A DNA stretch of 64,000 nucleotides from Rhyacophila brunnea (Eukaryota; Arthropoda; Insecta; Trichoptera; Rhyacophilidae): positions 124,001 through 188,000 of the forward strand of contig JAGYXB010000515.1 of NCBI GenBank assembly GCA_022495005.1. Reading direction: 5' to 3'. Below are positions 24,473 through 36,258 of this stretch, piece after piece. Every line of letters starts with the position of its first letter. Positions within the stretch are counted from its first letter, which is position 1. Below the pieces are notes generated by a model. It was not told where the DNA came from and ran no database searches. It saw only the letters and a list, made by a program, of their open reading frames with translations. The position numbers and the translations under genes are program-made.

Positions 24473-24884
24473 ATTTTGAAAAACCTCAGAAGCATGTATA
24501 TTAGAAGAAATCTTAGGAAGAAAGTTAAAGGAGTAGGATTCGAGCTCACGTCTTTCACTGTCCAGGTGAGTGCTCTTATCCTTTATGTTACCGATCCGTT
24601 TATAAATAATATGAATAAATTCTAACAACTGGTTAACACCGAATGCCTCTATCGCTATAATCATGTTAATAATATAAATAATTACAAATCTGGTTACCAT
24701 TGACGGAATTTGAAACTTCATTATAACGTTGTTGTTAAAATTAATTCGTATGGTTCATAGACAATACGACCAGCATTGATTAAATATTCACCGGGACAGT
24801 GAAAGATTTGATTTCGAATCCCACCCGGTCCAACTTTTTTTAGAATTTTATTATTACATGGATATTTCTGAGGTTTTTCAAAAT
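24473..24884. repeat. Head-to-head pair of tRNA-derived SINEs forming an inverted repeat
   Basis: The left copy (24473-24600) is reversed: read on the minus strand it gives GGACAGTGAAAGACGTGAG and CTCGAATCC. The right copy (24790-24884) is forward: GGGACAGTGAAAGATTTGA and TCGAATCCC. Both finish in CTGAGGTTTTTCAAAAT, so those ends (24473-24491 and 24866-24884) are exact inverted copies. The A-box-like TAAGAGCACTC is visible upstream of the left copy on its strand. The middle (about 24600-24790) is AT-rich. Confidence 0.7.
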
Positions 24885-24994
24885 AGTATATTATTGTGAA
24901 TAATAGGTAATAATAATAATTGGTATTTTTTAAATACAGTTAAACCGAACTCATATCTTACTATCATAATCGATCCTATTTTTTCTACGATTTT

Positions 24995-25486
24995 TACCAC
25001 GTTTTTCTTAGCTCGTATTCTTGTTTGTCCGGTGATATTTATCCAGTACAAATCTTGTAATCGATTTTTAACTAACTCCCCAACTAGCTAGACATTTGAA
25101 ACTTTTGAATATATCAGAACACGATGCCAATGCATTCTTTTAATACTTTTAGCCATCTTTAAGTAGAAATAAATTCATTTTCAGTTAATTCTGTTTTGTA
25201 TGAAAAGTTATTTCGGAAGAAATCCGTAATCAAATCCACTATTATTGGTTGCTAAGGGGGTGGTCCTAGCAACTAAATTAATAATATATACGCGCGTTAC
25301 TATGGAAATGAAAATAACATTTCAGTATTCTATATTTGTTTGCTTGTTGCAAAATAGCAAAAAAATGATTTGTTGACAATTGCCTCATGTGTCCTAAATT
25401 ATATATAGAATTGTCAAGCTTATATGATTCAACAGAAAATTTAAAAACGTGGTATATAAAAAGTTCTTTTTATCTTGTAATTATTT
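24995..25486 (+). mobile_element. TIR element, family A, copy 2
   Basis: Bounded by TACCACGTTTTT and AAAAACGTGGTA, then a conserved AAAGTTCTTTTTATCTTG. It shares with copy 3 the segment AGAACACGATGCCAAT that copy 1 lacks. No coding frame. Confidence 0.8.
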
Positions 25487-26447
25487 CTAATGTTTTTTCA
25501 ATAATATAGATTTAATATTGTTAAATCTTGCGTATATTCAGTATTCAATAAAAAATAACACTGATAATTGTTTACGAAAGTAAGTTTTTATGCATAAAAC
25601 TTTATTACGATATGCATTACACTTGACTGTAATATGTAAGAAACTTGATGGGAAAATGACGTTGAAGTGATCCCGTAAAAGGTGCGTGTGTGAATAAAAT
25701 TGATTGCAACTGTTTTCTTACGTAATTTTAACAGTGGGGCAATGTAAAACAATAATTATTACTCGCACAAGTTACTTGCTCTTTTCACTTGCACGCACAA
25801 ATTTAATGTCAAGTTTTGTTGGAAACCTATTATGTTAGGTATGAATAGTTTATGTATATTCTTTCACACCTAATATGTCGTTTTATAATAATTAAACAGC
25901 TAACATTATCTTATCGTTTTTCGTTATTTCAGAAAATAAATATATGTATATGTATTACTCTACTAAACTAAAGCATTTTAAATATTATATGACATAATTA
26001 TTAGTTTCATCAGGGAAGTTGTCATTAATTTTATTAAAGGTATAACGTACTTATTTTATAAAATTATGTAAACAATTATAAATAAATATTCATGAGATAA
26101 GATACATTCAGTATATTGCACCTACTAACTACATACAGTGAAGATTCTATGTAGGTACGTAGAAGCTCTAGCCTATGACAGATTTGGAAGCCCCCTTGCG
26201 AATTTTTTTTTCCGTGGCCTCTGGCAATATAATCGTCAGTTTCATTTAAATCATTAAATCTTCACAGTGAAAAATTCGACAATATCCCAGCCACGTTAAA
26301 AATTTTATTATTTATAAGTACTCAATTGCGGTTTTATGTGCTTTTAGGTAAGTTTAGACCCGATGTGATGACAGGTTTGGAGGCCCCTTTAAGAAAAAAT
26401 GACTATGCACTAACTAAATCATTTTTTTTTTCTAACGAAGTAACCCA
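25487..26447. other. AT-rich non-coding stretch
   Basis: No exon or repeat recognised. Around 26340-26400 a TTTGGAGGCCCCTTT segment hints at decayed family C sequence, too diverged to delimit. Confidence 0.35.
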
Positions 26448-27105
26448 GTGGCGGGCTTAGAGACATGGATGCCCGATGCACTAAATGATTTCGAGGTCAC
26501 ACCATGATATATTAAAAACCCTAGTAGACATATCAATAAGAACCACACCTAGATATAAATTGATGATCACAGTGTGTGATTTATATACTGTGTATAAGCA
26601 GGTAGATAATATATCTTTGAGTGGTTATGATAAATATTAAGAGCATACATAAGTGAAACGGCAAATAATTTTCAACAGTAGGTGGAACGAAATTTCACAG
26701 TCGTCGCCAATCAGAGACTGACAGTGGAGTGTGGGCACGTCAATTTGTTTTATGATGGCATCGAAGGAATGTGTTCTTAAATCGTGTAAAGATGACTAAA
26801 AAACGTTCCGCATGTACTTGAAAAAGAAAACATGTCAATGAATATACTATTATTATTACGAATATAATAATAAACATAACATTAAAAGGACGCATGTTGA
26901 ATTTTTATGACAAATTATATTTCGTTCGGCTCGTGTCATTTGCACAATCCGCGAATCGCCTATAGCCTTAAGTTGTTGCAGGGATTTTGATGTTTTTATT
27001 ATAATATACAAACACCTACAGAATTGTGAGAAATAGGCATATTTTTTAATTACGATATAATTTATCAATTGAGTCACTTGCGTCAAAAAAAATCACCCCT
27101 AGAGC
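26448..27105 (+). repeat. Family C element interrupted by family B
   Basis: The left end CAGTGGCGGGCTTAGAG matches family C. The right end, ATTGAGTCACTTGCGTC followed by AAAAATCACC near 27070-27105, also matches family C (compare GATTGAGTCATCTACGTC at 34061). Between them lies family B copy 2 (26650-26968). The simplest reading is that B inserted into an existing C copy. Confidence 0.5.
26650..26968 (+). repeat. Dispersed repeat family B, copy 2
   Basis: GTGAAACGGCAAATAATTTTC at the start, the shared core AATCGTGTAAAGATGACT, then AGGACGCATGTTG and TTTCGTTCGGC near the right end. It is more diverged than copies 1 and 3 in the CAGTCGTCGCCAATCAGAG region and lacks the terminal GATCTTTTTAGACC block. 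Confidence 0.65.
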
Positions 27106-27178
27106 AACCGCCTCATTTGCTTCATGAAAAACTCTTCATATACCTAAACTCTACGTTTGTAGCGCTAACACTTCTTAA

Positions 27179-27345
27179 TACGAGGGTGGGTCAATAATTC
27201 CTTAGAAAAAAGCATTAAAACAGTTTTTATTTTTGTATTTTTTTTATTTCTCAACATAATCTCCTTGGAGCTCAATACACTTGGTTAGACGTTTCTCAAT
27301 TTTTTTTAAACCGTCACCGACACCATCACACATTTTCAATGACAC
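27179..27345 (-). mobile_element. 3' end of a mariner-like transposon
   Basis: The right terminus, read outward on the plus strand, begins TA-CGAGGGTGGGTCAATAATTCC, a mariner-type inverted repeat adjoining a TA target dinucleotide. Inside it, on the minus strand, lies the end of the transposase frame. Upstream coding sequence breaks down within about 100 bp and no second terminus is found, so this is a truncated remnant. Confidence 0.7.
27244..27345 (-). pseudogene. C-terminal remnant of a mariner transposase
   Basis: About 33 codons end in CIELQGDYVEK followed by TAA at 27244-27246. The motif is typical of the extreme C terminus of mariner transposases (a basic residue, then CIELQGDYVEK). 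It is preceded by KMCDGVGDGLKKIEKRLTK. Catalytic aspartates and the DNA-binding domain are missing, so it is inactive. Confidence 0.7.
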
Positions 27346-27738
27346 CTATACTTTCAAAAGTTATAGGTACTCATTATAATAATATGTTATGCGTCCCGTT
27401 TGCATTAATCCATGCACGCACATTCGCGTCCTAAGTTCATAATATTTGCCTCAAGGCATTAACACTTGCTTGCTACTTACCTGTCCGTATTATTCAAAAG
27501 GTACCAACTGCCAGTACTAGTTGTACTATCTTACTGCATACGCACCAGAGACCTAGAGGAAGTTTACTCGTATAAAACCGTCATGGTATAGTAGTAATTT
27601 TATTACGATAGGTTACAATGCCGAATGGCGTGCTGTATTCCAAATAAAGAGAGGATATAATAATCTTGAATTTAATATACCTACACATCGACGGTGAAAA
27701 TCTATAGGTACCTACTCGACCGATTGCCAAACAAGTTA
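27346..27738. other. Non-coding spacer
   Basis: AT-rich sequence with several TAGGTACC-type motifs. No gene or repeat recognised. Confidence 0.4.
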
Positions 27739-28150
27739 AGGTGAAGCCTTTACTGAGCCCTTTTTAAAGAGGCACCTAGCGGAAAGATACGAAGCTTGCA
27801 ATTTGAGATTTTTTTTTGATAATTTACAATTTCAACTGTATTAATTAATAAATATGTATCTAAAAATAATAAAAAGAAAAATATTTTTTATTTTAAGTCA
27901 AAGAAAACTTACAATTGTAAAAAATGTAATAAAATGTGAATTTGTTGAATCGGACCGCACCATATTATTACATATATTTTATGGTCATATTTATTATTAA
28001 AATTTAGTTTATTAAGTTTTCTAAGCGATTTTTGACTAATTCATAATTTTAATATTTTTTATGTATATTTTAAAAAACATCGATTTTTATAAAAAATATA
28101 ACTTGAAATCTTTTTTATTTATATCAAATCAAGCTTCAATATTCGGACCA
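27739..28150 (+). repeat. Dispersed repeat family G, copy 1 (uninterrupted)
   Basis: Shares with 55483-55665 plus 56307-56432 a series of segments in the same order: AAGGTGAA near the start, GATACGAAGCTT, TTAATTAATAAATATGT, TTTTATGGTCATATTTAT, TAATATTTTTTATGT and finally ATCAAATCAAGCTTCAATATT. This copy is continuous and serves as the reference for seeing the insertion in copy 2. No reading frame or terminal repeat. Confidence 0.6.
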
Positions 28151-29800
28151 TGCATAAATGAATTTTGATATAAATAACACCTATAATGCGTGGTTCATTT
28201 TCATAGGACACTCACACATCAAAACCCTGCGTCAAAATTTACTGTATTGGTATATAGAATATCGGAATTCTATTTATTATCTGTTCTGTGGTCCTAATGT
28301 TTCATATGAATATTTTTTCAACTTTTCTATGACTTCTGTTTTATTTTTATAGTGTTTTAAAATATATATATATATAAATGTAGTAATATATATATTGAAA
28401 ACTAGTAGGTATAATATTTTTTATCAGTTATGTAAATTGTGTACGCCACTGAAGAAATAGATGAATAAGTATACCTATATAGAAAATGATGGGGAGTAAA
28501 TGCAACCAATCGAACAGGCGTTTTGTTTGTATACGCACATCAACTTACTGCGGGTACGTTTTATTTGCAAAAAGAAAAATAGCACGTGCGTTTCGATTCA
28601 CTGATTTTATATTGTAAAAATATTAATTTAACTTCAACCTGCACGTACGTTTAATTTTCATACAGTAGCGATTTCTTTAGATTAAGATGTAATTTTAAAC
28701 GAATCAGATGCTTGTTAAGATAAGGAAAATGTTGTTTTGTTTGTATTATTTTGTTGCGGCAAAACAACCGGATTTATTCGATGGATTTCTTTTTAATATA
28801 CTTTAATACCTACATTTTTATTAATATATACATCGGAAGTATTGCGTATATTCAGTTATTCAGCACGTATCCTTCATGTTTTGTTATGATTTTAATGTGT
28901 TTATACTTAGATACTATTTATATAAGTATTATATCGTCACCTCAATACTGTAACAACTTGATTATCTCTGTTTGTGAGTTAGTTATTGAATATTATTCTA
29001 CATTTCCTTCTCCACATTATGATAGAACTAGGCAAGTCAGAAATTAATGGGAACTGTATTAATTTTATGTTTGAAAATATTAGATAACTTTAAAACCATA
29101 AATGCATTAAATAAATAAAATAATATATCCACAATATGTTTTCATACAATTGAACATTATTTAATTTCTCCCAATTAGAGGAGCACAATTTTCCATTTTT
29201 ATTATAAATAATAATTTTAGTCTAGATTTAAACTAATCAAGTAAAGTTTAAATTTCATTTTCCCAACAATGACCCAATCAGAGTTATCTAGTTGTAGTAT
29301 TGAGGTGACGATATTATATTTAATAGATACAAATATTTTGAAATGGGTAAATTCGAATTTTGATATTTTTTTCATAAGTTTCATTACATAATAATTATCC
29401 TAATACGCGCCTATTATTAAACTATATTAGCCTAATAAAATTATCAAATTACTAAAATGTTTATTGCTATTTTATTACGTTTTTCTTTCGATTAAACCAT
29501 TATAAAAGAAAAAACTCATATTTAAACGGGATTAAAAATAGCATGGCTCATCTGCATATAGCAAAAATGACAGTCATTAAATTATTAATTATTCTATTGT
29601 CGAAAATATAAGTAGTATACATACTCTAAAGACCAGATGCAAAATGACTGACCTAACATATATTGGCCTGCGTAGTAAATAAGATATAATGACATTTATA
29701 ATGTAAATAAATTTGACTAGGTACCTACCTACCTATATTTGTTGTCAATCTATTGTATTCTATTTAATTGGCTCTTTCATTCAAATACCGACTAAGATTT
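28151..29800. other. AT-rich non-coding stretch
   Basis: The 98-codon frame at 28751-29047 is rich in Ile, Tyr and Phe as expected from AT-rich DNA, with no domain. A short TA-dinucleotide run lies at about 28362-28376. No gene is supported. Confidence 0.4.
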
Positions 29801-30030
29801 AAACCGGTTAGCTGTGTAAAATTACCCGGTTTTCGTTTATTTTAAAAACCCGCGGTTACCCGGTTAGCCGGTTTCGGTTAAAACCGGTTTGGAAGCTCTA
29901 CATGACAGTATCGTCTGCTTCATGACCGCCACTGCTCTCAAAAGTTGTAATATGTGTATTCGTTCCTTCATTTGCCGCCCATATGCAACGCATGACCTGC
30001 CTACTCCCACGGGACATCAATCGGGAGTCC
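29801..30030 (+). repeat. CCGGTT-rich patch and partial family E element
   Basis: CCGGTT occurs five times between 29804 and 29889, several as AACCGGTT-like palindromes. The sequence then passes at about 29890 into a segment matching the right half of the element at 9998-10641 (CGCCACTGCTCTCAAAAGTTG, TTCCTTCATTTGCCGCCC, GCAACGCATGACCTGCC). The hAT-type terminus is degraded. Confidence 0.5.
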
Positions 30031-32873
30031 AGATATGCATGAGCAATTTTTCAAAGAGTCACATGTCATACTGATAACTAAGTGAAATAAGCCGGACGCA
30101 TCTTTAGACACCACAAAACTTTATCAACTCAATAATCAAAGGGCATTTTTCGATATAATTGGATAGATAAGTGAGTATTTTATATTTTACTTTAAATACA
30201 GTATTTAATATACAGCTGTTGTACATTTTTTAATATTTCACTTCCGGTTTGTTCAACAAAGTGTTAAAATACCAGTTCCATGCATTATTCTCTACCTACT
30301 ACGGCTGCGGGAATCCAGTTTTCACTAAGTCACTCTCGGGCGTTGAAAGATAAAAGATCGCTGCGTTAATAATTCATAAAGCATACATTGGAATAACTTA
30401 ACATAAAAACGTTTATCTTTTTGAATAATTATTCAATTAAAATATTAAATAGGTTTTTACTTTTTTAACTCAGTTCTTAGATGCCGTATCCAGAAATTTC
30501 TACGAATGCAGTCGGCCGTATCACGGTTCACCATGAGATGTTGTAACCCCCTCCCCTTGTATGCGCTCCTGTAAATAATACTATGGAGTCTTTCCGATGT
30601 ACGCTAAAAATTGAGATTTATTTTTATTAAGATTAAACTAACTAAATAGTTGCTTTGGTAGCATTACACAGTAATGTGTTTTTTAAAGTTTCATTAAAAA
30701 TCACTCGCACGGCGTTTTTACCATCTCAAAACCGATAGTAATTTTCAAATCTACCATATTTCAAATTTGAAATCCCGACAAGACTTTGTTTTTATATTTC
30801 GCTTTTGTACGACACATAGATAATACTTCAGTAAGGAGTCAAATGTTTGATCAATATCGTGAAACCTATAAACACAGGGGTTAGTAACTTTAAGCTGTGG
30901 AGCTTTCATATTATATTTACAACGTTTTAGCATATTTTGTGCCGTATCTTATTTGTTTAGTGACGTTAATAGTTTAATATTATACCTACATATATATTAA
31001 TACTATCGACCAAGTATACTTGATAGGATTTGAATTTAAATTCTAATGGATTTGAGTTTTGTACTATTCCATTTGAGTCGTTTTTTTCGACTCGGATTTC
31101 GCTTTTCGGCATTTTCAGGTACTATGTGCACTCTCCAAACGGCAAATACACACTGACAAAGAATACATTTAATTCTAACTTATATAATAAATTAATGAAA
31201 TATAGGTAAAAACTTTATCACCTACCTATTAAGTCAAGGACCACAATAATAAAAATTATAACAAACAAATTATGAATAGTTGATTTTTATCACTAATAAT
31301 ACACTCGATAAGCGCATAAATCGCCTAACCTAATAATATATTATTAGTTATTATTATCAATAAAATTACTACACTCGAGAGGTGTAAAATCGTCAAGACT
31401 GGGAACAATGGCAACGTATTGGGAAATGAATTAAGCTAACTAAAGAGATATATCAATAATATCAGTCTTTAAAAAGTTATTAGTTAAACAATTAATATTC
31501 AATAATATTCTTACGGCTACTTTTTTTTAATACAATAAATATAATTAGTTACTTATCAACTCTGTTGCCAATTCATGGTTATAGGAAATAAAATAAATAT
31601 ATCTGTAATATGAACCGAAAGTATATGTACCACCTACAAGAATGAATATTTTTAACTGTTTCGTCTAGCATAAGAATCAATAGGTAGGTACCTACTGTGT
31701 TATTAATCCAAATGGTAGTTAGTAGTTACATTAGGTAAGTGTATAGAAATAGATGTAGATAGAATATATTATATAGATGTCATTATCATTCACCTGAATC
31801 AATCCAATGATGGATGATGAAATTATATTTCCGTGTACTTCCGCAATACCTAAAGGTGAAAAAATGACTGGATTCTCTTACATAATGTATCTTTCTGCCA
31901 GTCCTGCCCATTTCAATGCAATATTTTAGTAAACATCACGTGGGGGGCTAAAAACCAGTGAATGCGTCGGGTTTCTAAATTCATTTACCCGCCACTGAGT
32001 AATAGTATAAGTCACCAAAAGTCTATAAATACCTACTTCCAAACACATGCAATTAATGCTTCATTTGGCGTCTTAATTTTATATAATATACAACTGAAAA
32101 AATCTATTGTATCAACCCCTGCTTTAGACAAATAAAAAAAGGTTTACATATCTAGTGTCTCTTGCAACCAGCGCTGTTTTTGGATTTATTGCGAGCATTT
32201 CATTTTTCATGGGTAAACTTTTCGTCGCCGACTTTCCCCATAAATCTTTTCGATAACTGACGTCAAAAAAAAAAGAAAATAAAATGTAACTGAACTGAAA
32301 AAAATAAAAATACATAAAACCAGCAAAGGATTTGATACTTTGTTGTTGCCATAATTCAACGGCTTTTGTATTCATATCCATGAATTTGTGAATATATGAA
32401 TATCTATAAATAACCTAAGTATATGAAATGTTTCATGTTCATCTTTTGAAATCCATATATATATGAATCATCGTTTAATATAGATAGTAAAATATATATC
32501 GCTTTAGCCTTAGTTTTGAATACAAATATTAATATATTTTACAACCTTTATATTACGTATGTCGTATATCAATAAATCAATTGGGGCGTAGGCCAAGCAC
32601 AAGTTCCCGCCACTTTCTTTGGTCCATCACCAATTCTCGCGAATCTCACCATGCCAGACCTGCAGTGTGTATATGGGCTTAGTAGCACCACTGCAGCGTG
32701 AGGAAGAGCCGGGAACGGAACACTTGAGATTGTGCCACAAAGGTAAGTACGAAGTATCGCACTCTCATTCGGCATACTTCCTCGTAATTAACCTTATTTT
32801 AAGAACTAAGAAACTACGCCCATTTAACTCATCCTTACGTAAATGGAATATATTGATATACGAAGCGATTTTC
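30031..32873. other. AT-rich non-coding stretch
   Basis: No exon recognised. A terminus-like ACCCGCCACTGAG at 31988-32000 is the reverse of the CAGTGGCGGGT ends of family C or related hAT elements, without a visible partner. Frames at 32124-32381, 32569-32775 and 32619-32978 show no domain, and the last runs into the repeat that follows. Confidence 0.4.
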
Positions 32874-33531
32874 TTAAGGGCGGACGTGCTCAGCGTAGGT
32901 CAAAATAGAGCTTTTATTGCATTTTCAAACCATGATCCTGGACATTCCTTAAACATTTTAGATAATCTATTTATATAATTTAATATATTTATTTTAAACA
33001 TTTCATGACTACAAAAAGTATTTTTATTACATAAAATAGTGTTCTTTTAAACCTCTCGCTCTAATGTTTTAGAATATAGTCATATGTCATTACATGAATG
33101 TGCAGCGGTGTTAAAATTTTTTACATTTATTAATTTTTGAACGCATTTATAAAACCATTAGTATAATTTATGACGAGATTATTTTTGTAAAATATTTACG
33201 ATAAAAAAATATATTGATAATCTCTGTGATCCCAAATTTGACAAGAATTAGGCATTTTATTATTCAAAAAATGAGCAAAATTAACACATTTGAAGATAAT
33301 TCTAAAGATACTAATTATAAGCTATATCTTTGACCACTCAAGTGTGATAAACATACTACGAATAATGATTGCTTTACAATAATTATTGACCTAAGAATAA
33401 GATAGCGTTTTTTTGAAATACGTCATTTCTTTTGTCATTCCCCAGTGGTTAAGCTACAACATACGGCCGTAGCCATTAATTGACAAACTAAAATTGAAGT
33501 AGGGAGTAAGATCGTGTTAACGCGCGTGTTT
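32874..33531 (+). mobile_element. Solo half of the large palindrome family
   Basis: From TTAAGGGCGGACGTGCTC to TTAACGCGCGTGTTT this 658-bp stretch matches the left arm of the palindrome at 11547-12229 throughout, with many scattered substitutions and small deletions. No inverted second arm follows: beyond 33531 the sequence is unrelated (TTTGGGTCTGCACC). It is clearly older than the palindrome arms are from each other. Confidence 0.8.
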
Positions 33532-33763
33532 TTGGGTCTGCACCTTGTGAAAACAAAGAACTGATGTCCCCGATTTCTAAGGTTATTACACGCACACAGG
33601 TCAACACTACCAAGAATGGCAAAGTTCTTTAAATTAAAGGGAGAAAAGCTTTAATGTTATTTGTTATTGAGATCTTAGAACTGGATACTTCATTATACGA
33701 AACGATTAATTTTAGAGTAGATTTTTAAATATATTTTATTATACGAAATTATTTAAACACATA
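33532..33763. other. Non-coding spacer
   Basis: The first 120 bp (to about 33650) are somewhat GC-richer and could be the interior of the element whose arm precedes them. No coding signal. Confidence 0.35.
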
Positions 33764-34100
33764 GAGTCGGGCTTAGGGACTTGGAGGCCTGAAACATTGA
33801 CTGATTTTAAGGCCTTCCACGATAAAAAATAGCATAAAACCACAACTTCCAACTACCAGCATATACCTAATAATAATAATAATATTTTCCCAATCCAATT
33901 ATCATAGAAAATAACGACATAAAAGTACTACCTTTTTTGTGTAAAATTACGTATCCGTTTGTGCGGTAGTGTTACAAGTATGCCCTTTATATTTTTTTTT
34001 TTATAATTGAATGACTGGTTTGAATCGTTTCGAGGCTCCCTTTTAAATCCTCTGACGAATCGATTGAGTCATCTACGTCAAATAAAATCGCCACCGAATA
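33764..34100 (+). repeat. Dispersed repeat family C, copy 2
   Basis: AGTCGGGCTTAGGGACTTGG at the left, TTTGAATCGTTTCGAGGC and GACGAATCGATTGAGTCATC followed by AAAATCGCCACC at the right. Ends agree with 17684-18030; the middle is strongly diverged. Confidence 0.55.
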
Positions 34101-35070
34101 CGTATTATACGATTTTAATTAATAATTCCGAAATAATATTATTGAGTAGAATCGCCTTTTAACGAGTTGGGCGCCGAAATAGATCTGCCCCAGTAAATCA
34201 TCGTGCGCACGTTCCACCGAATGGGACGCACTTCATCTAATTTTCAATGTGCCGTGACCCTTGCGGTCATTTAACAATGCCAAACACAATATCCCTAAGT
34301 GGTTCTACCAGTCTAAACATATTAACGGGTGATCCATTCAGCATCCCTTTCTATATACGGCTGCATAACAAAACAGAACTGAAAACATACACTCGTAGAT
34401 TATTTGAGGAACTGTATTCATTTAAATACAGCACAATCTCTTTGTACATTAAATTTTTTTACAGTCAGTACATAAATCACTTAACGCTTCCGTGATATAC
34501 GAATCAAATATCAATGATATAAAAAAATTCTCATAGTTAAATTTGACATTTAATTGAAATGTTAAAATTTGTACAAGTGGTGATTACTTCATCGATTATT
34601 GCAATCTTCTTGATAATGACGTTAATATACTACTTTTATAATATATAATATGTGCCTAGGTCCTACATATTATATACCACGGACTTGAATTAGTAATAAA
34701 AAAGAGTAATATAACTGAAATTAAAATTCTTTTGATCTGTTTATTACAATATTATAATTATTATGCAATCAGTTTTAAATATACCTCACAATTGTAAAAA
34801 TATTATGTATACGTAGGTGTAACAACCTATTAATTAGGAAATGAATTTCTTTTATATTGTCATAGCTACACTAATAATCATGGTCGTATGAATATTGGCA
34901 TAAAATAATATATTTTATATATAATTACATACCAAAGCGTAATATACTTATACCCAATTTATCTTTATGAATAAGATGTTGTCATATTACTTAATAACCA
35001 AATGCTGTAAAGACATGAAAGCTTATTTCTAATGTGCGTCTTTATTGTAATATGACCAGCACATCTATTC
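34101..35070. other. AT-rich non-coding stretch
   Basis: The 82-codon frame at 34247-34495 has no family features. Nothing else is recognised. Confidence 0.4.
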
Positions 35071-35470
35071 TATACACAAGGCTGCTTTCGGCGGCTATCG
35101 AGGGTATAAGATCCACCAGTATAAGTTGTCCGCTAAGTGAGGGTACCACATGCTAACATTTGACATAGCATTCAATACTTTTTATACTGTAATGAGTTTA
35201 GTTCTAAATTCGAACACCGGGCGATTTATGATGGACGATGGTATATAGTTTATCATATGTATGTATTAAATTTGGGGTATTATAATTATTACGATAAGTT
35301 AGCCGTCTAAACTGCCAAAACTGTCTATCACGCTCTAAAAGATAACAAAGCCAAGAGAGGGGCTGTAGAAACATTGCACTTTTTGACAATTCAGACGGTT
35401 AACTTATTGCCCCAATACATAAATATGATAAACTACACTCGATAGTCGCCGATAGAAGCCTATTGTATAT
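35071..35470. mobile_element. TIR hairpin element, family K, copy 1
   Basis: The outer ends TATACACAAGGCTGC and (reverse complement) TATATACAATAGGC lead into GGCGGCTATCGAG and its inverted partner CTCGATAGTCGCC. Further inside, GTTTATCATATGTATGTATT and AACTTATTGCCCC pair with their counterparts around an interior with ACTGTCTATCACGCTC. No coding frame. The left 110 bp also occur inverted at 56561-56672. Confidence 0.65.
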
Positions 35471-35787
35471 AATAGATGGGCAATTCAACCACATTCAATA
35501 ATTTACTCGTAGGTGTCATAATGGATCCGTAAAGCATAAAATTATTGTTGAGTAGGTATATTGCTGTGACATACGTGTGAAAACTATAATTAGATACCTA
35601 TAAGTTAAGCTCATTTGACATTCAGTAATCAATTTAGACAATAATATTTGAAATTATAAACGCAAGTACAAGAGCATTAAAATGACTAATGATTAAATAA
35701 ATAGCTACCCGAAGTAATCATTACCAAATATTTTTTTCGAATCAATGTTCACTTGTCATTTTCAATGTTCACTTATATTTTAATTAT
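35471..35787. other. Non-coding spacer
   Basis: AT-rich, no repeat or exon recognised. The last eight bases before the next element (TTAATTAT) act as its left target-site copy. Confidence 0.4.
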
Positions 35788-36258
35788 TAGAGCGTTGGAG
35801 CGGTACTCGGAGCAGGAACACGGAGCAGTGGAGCAATGGGATTTTACCCGGAACAGGAGCGGAGCCAGAGCACCTAAAATTTGTAGTGCTCCACTGATCC
35901 GGATTTTTTTTATTATTATTAAATTTTCGTCCTAAAATTCTATGAAAATATTTAATTTGACACTTTTTGCAACACTGGAATTATTTGCAATACGGCAATA
36001 CTACCAAGTGATAAATAACCTCAATTTTTTGACAGAAAGGGTAGATAATGAAAGGCGATATGCTGTTGGTAATTTTGTTTAAAAAAATTAATAATGAAAA
36101 GGACGAATAATAAACCTTATTTCAAAACTACTTATTTTTTTAACACAATATACGTAAACTTTTTTACCTGGAGCGGAGCAGAGCCCGGCGCGGAGCTGGA
36201 ACAAGTATTAGGTCCCCGAGTGGAGCAACTCAAAAAAAGGATCCGCTCCAACCCTCTG
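35788..36258. mobile_element. hAT-like element with GGAGCGGAGC-rich subterminal repeats
   Basis: The left end is TAGAGCGTTGGAGCGG and the reverse complement of the right end is CAGAGGGTTGGAGCGG. The octamers TTAATTAT (35780-35787) and CAAATTAT (36259-36266) agree at six positions, as for an aged 8-bp hAT duplication. Both subterminal regions carry repeated GGAGC units (GAGCGGTACTCGGAGCAGG on the left, GGAGCGGAGCAGAGCCCGG on the right), as hAT transposases bind. The interior is AT-rich without a frame of interest. Length is 471 bp, non-autonomous. Confidence 0.7.
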
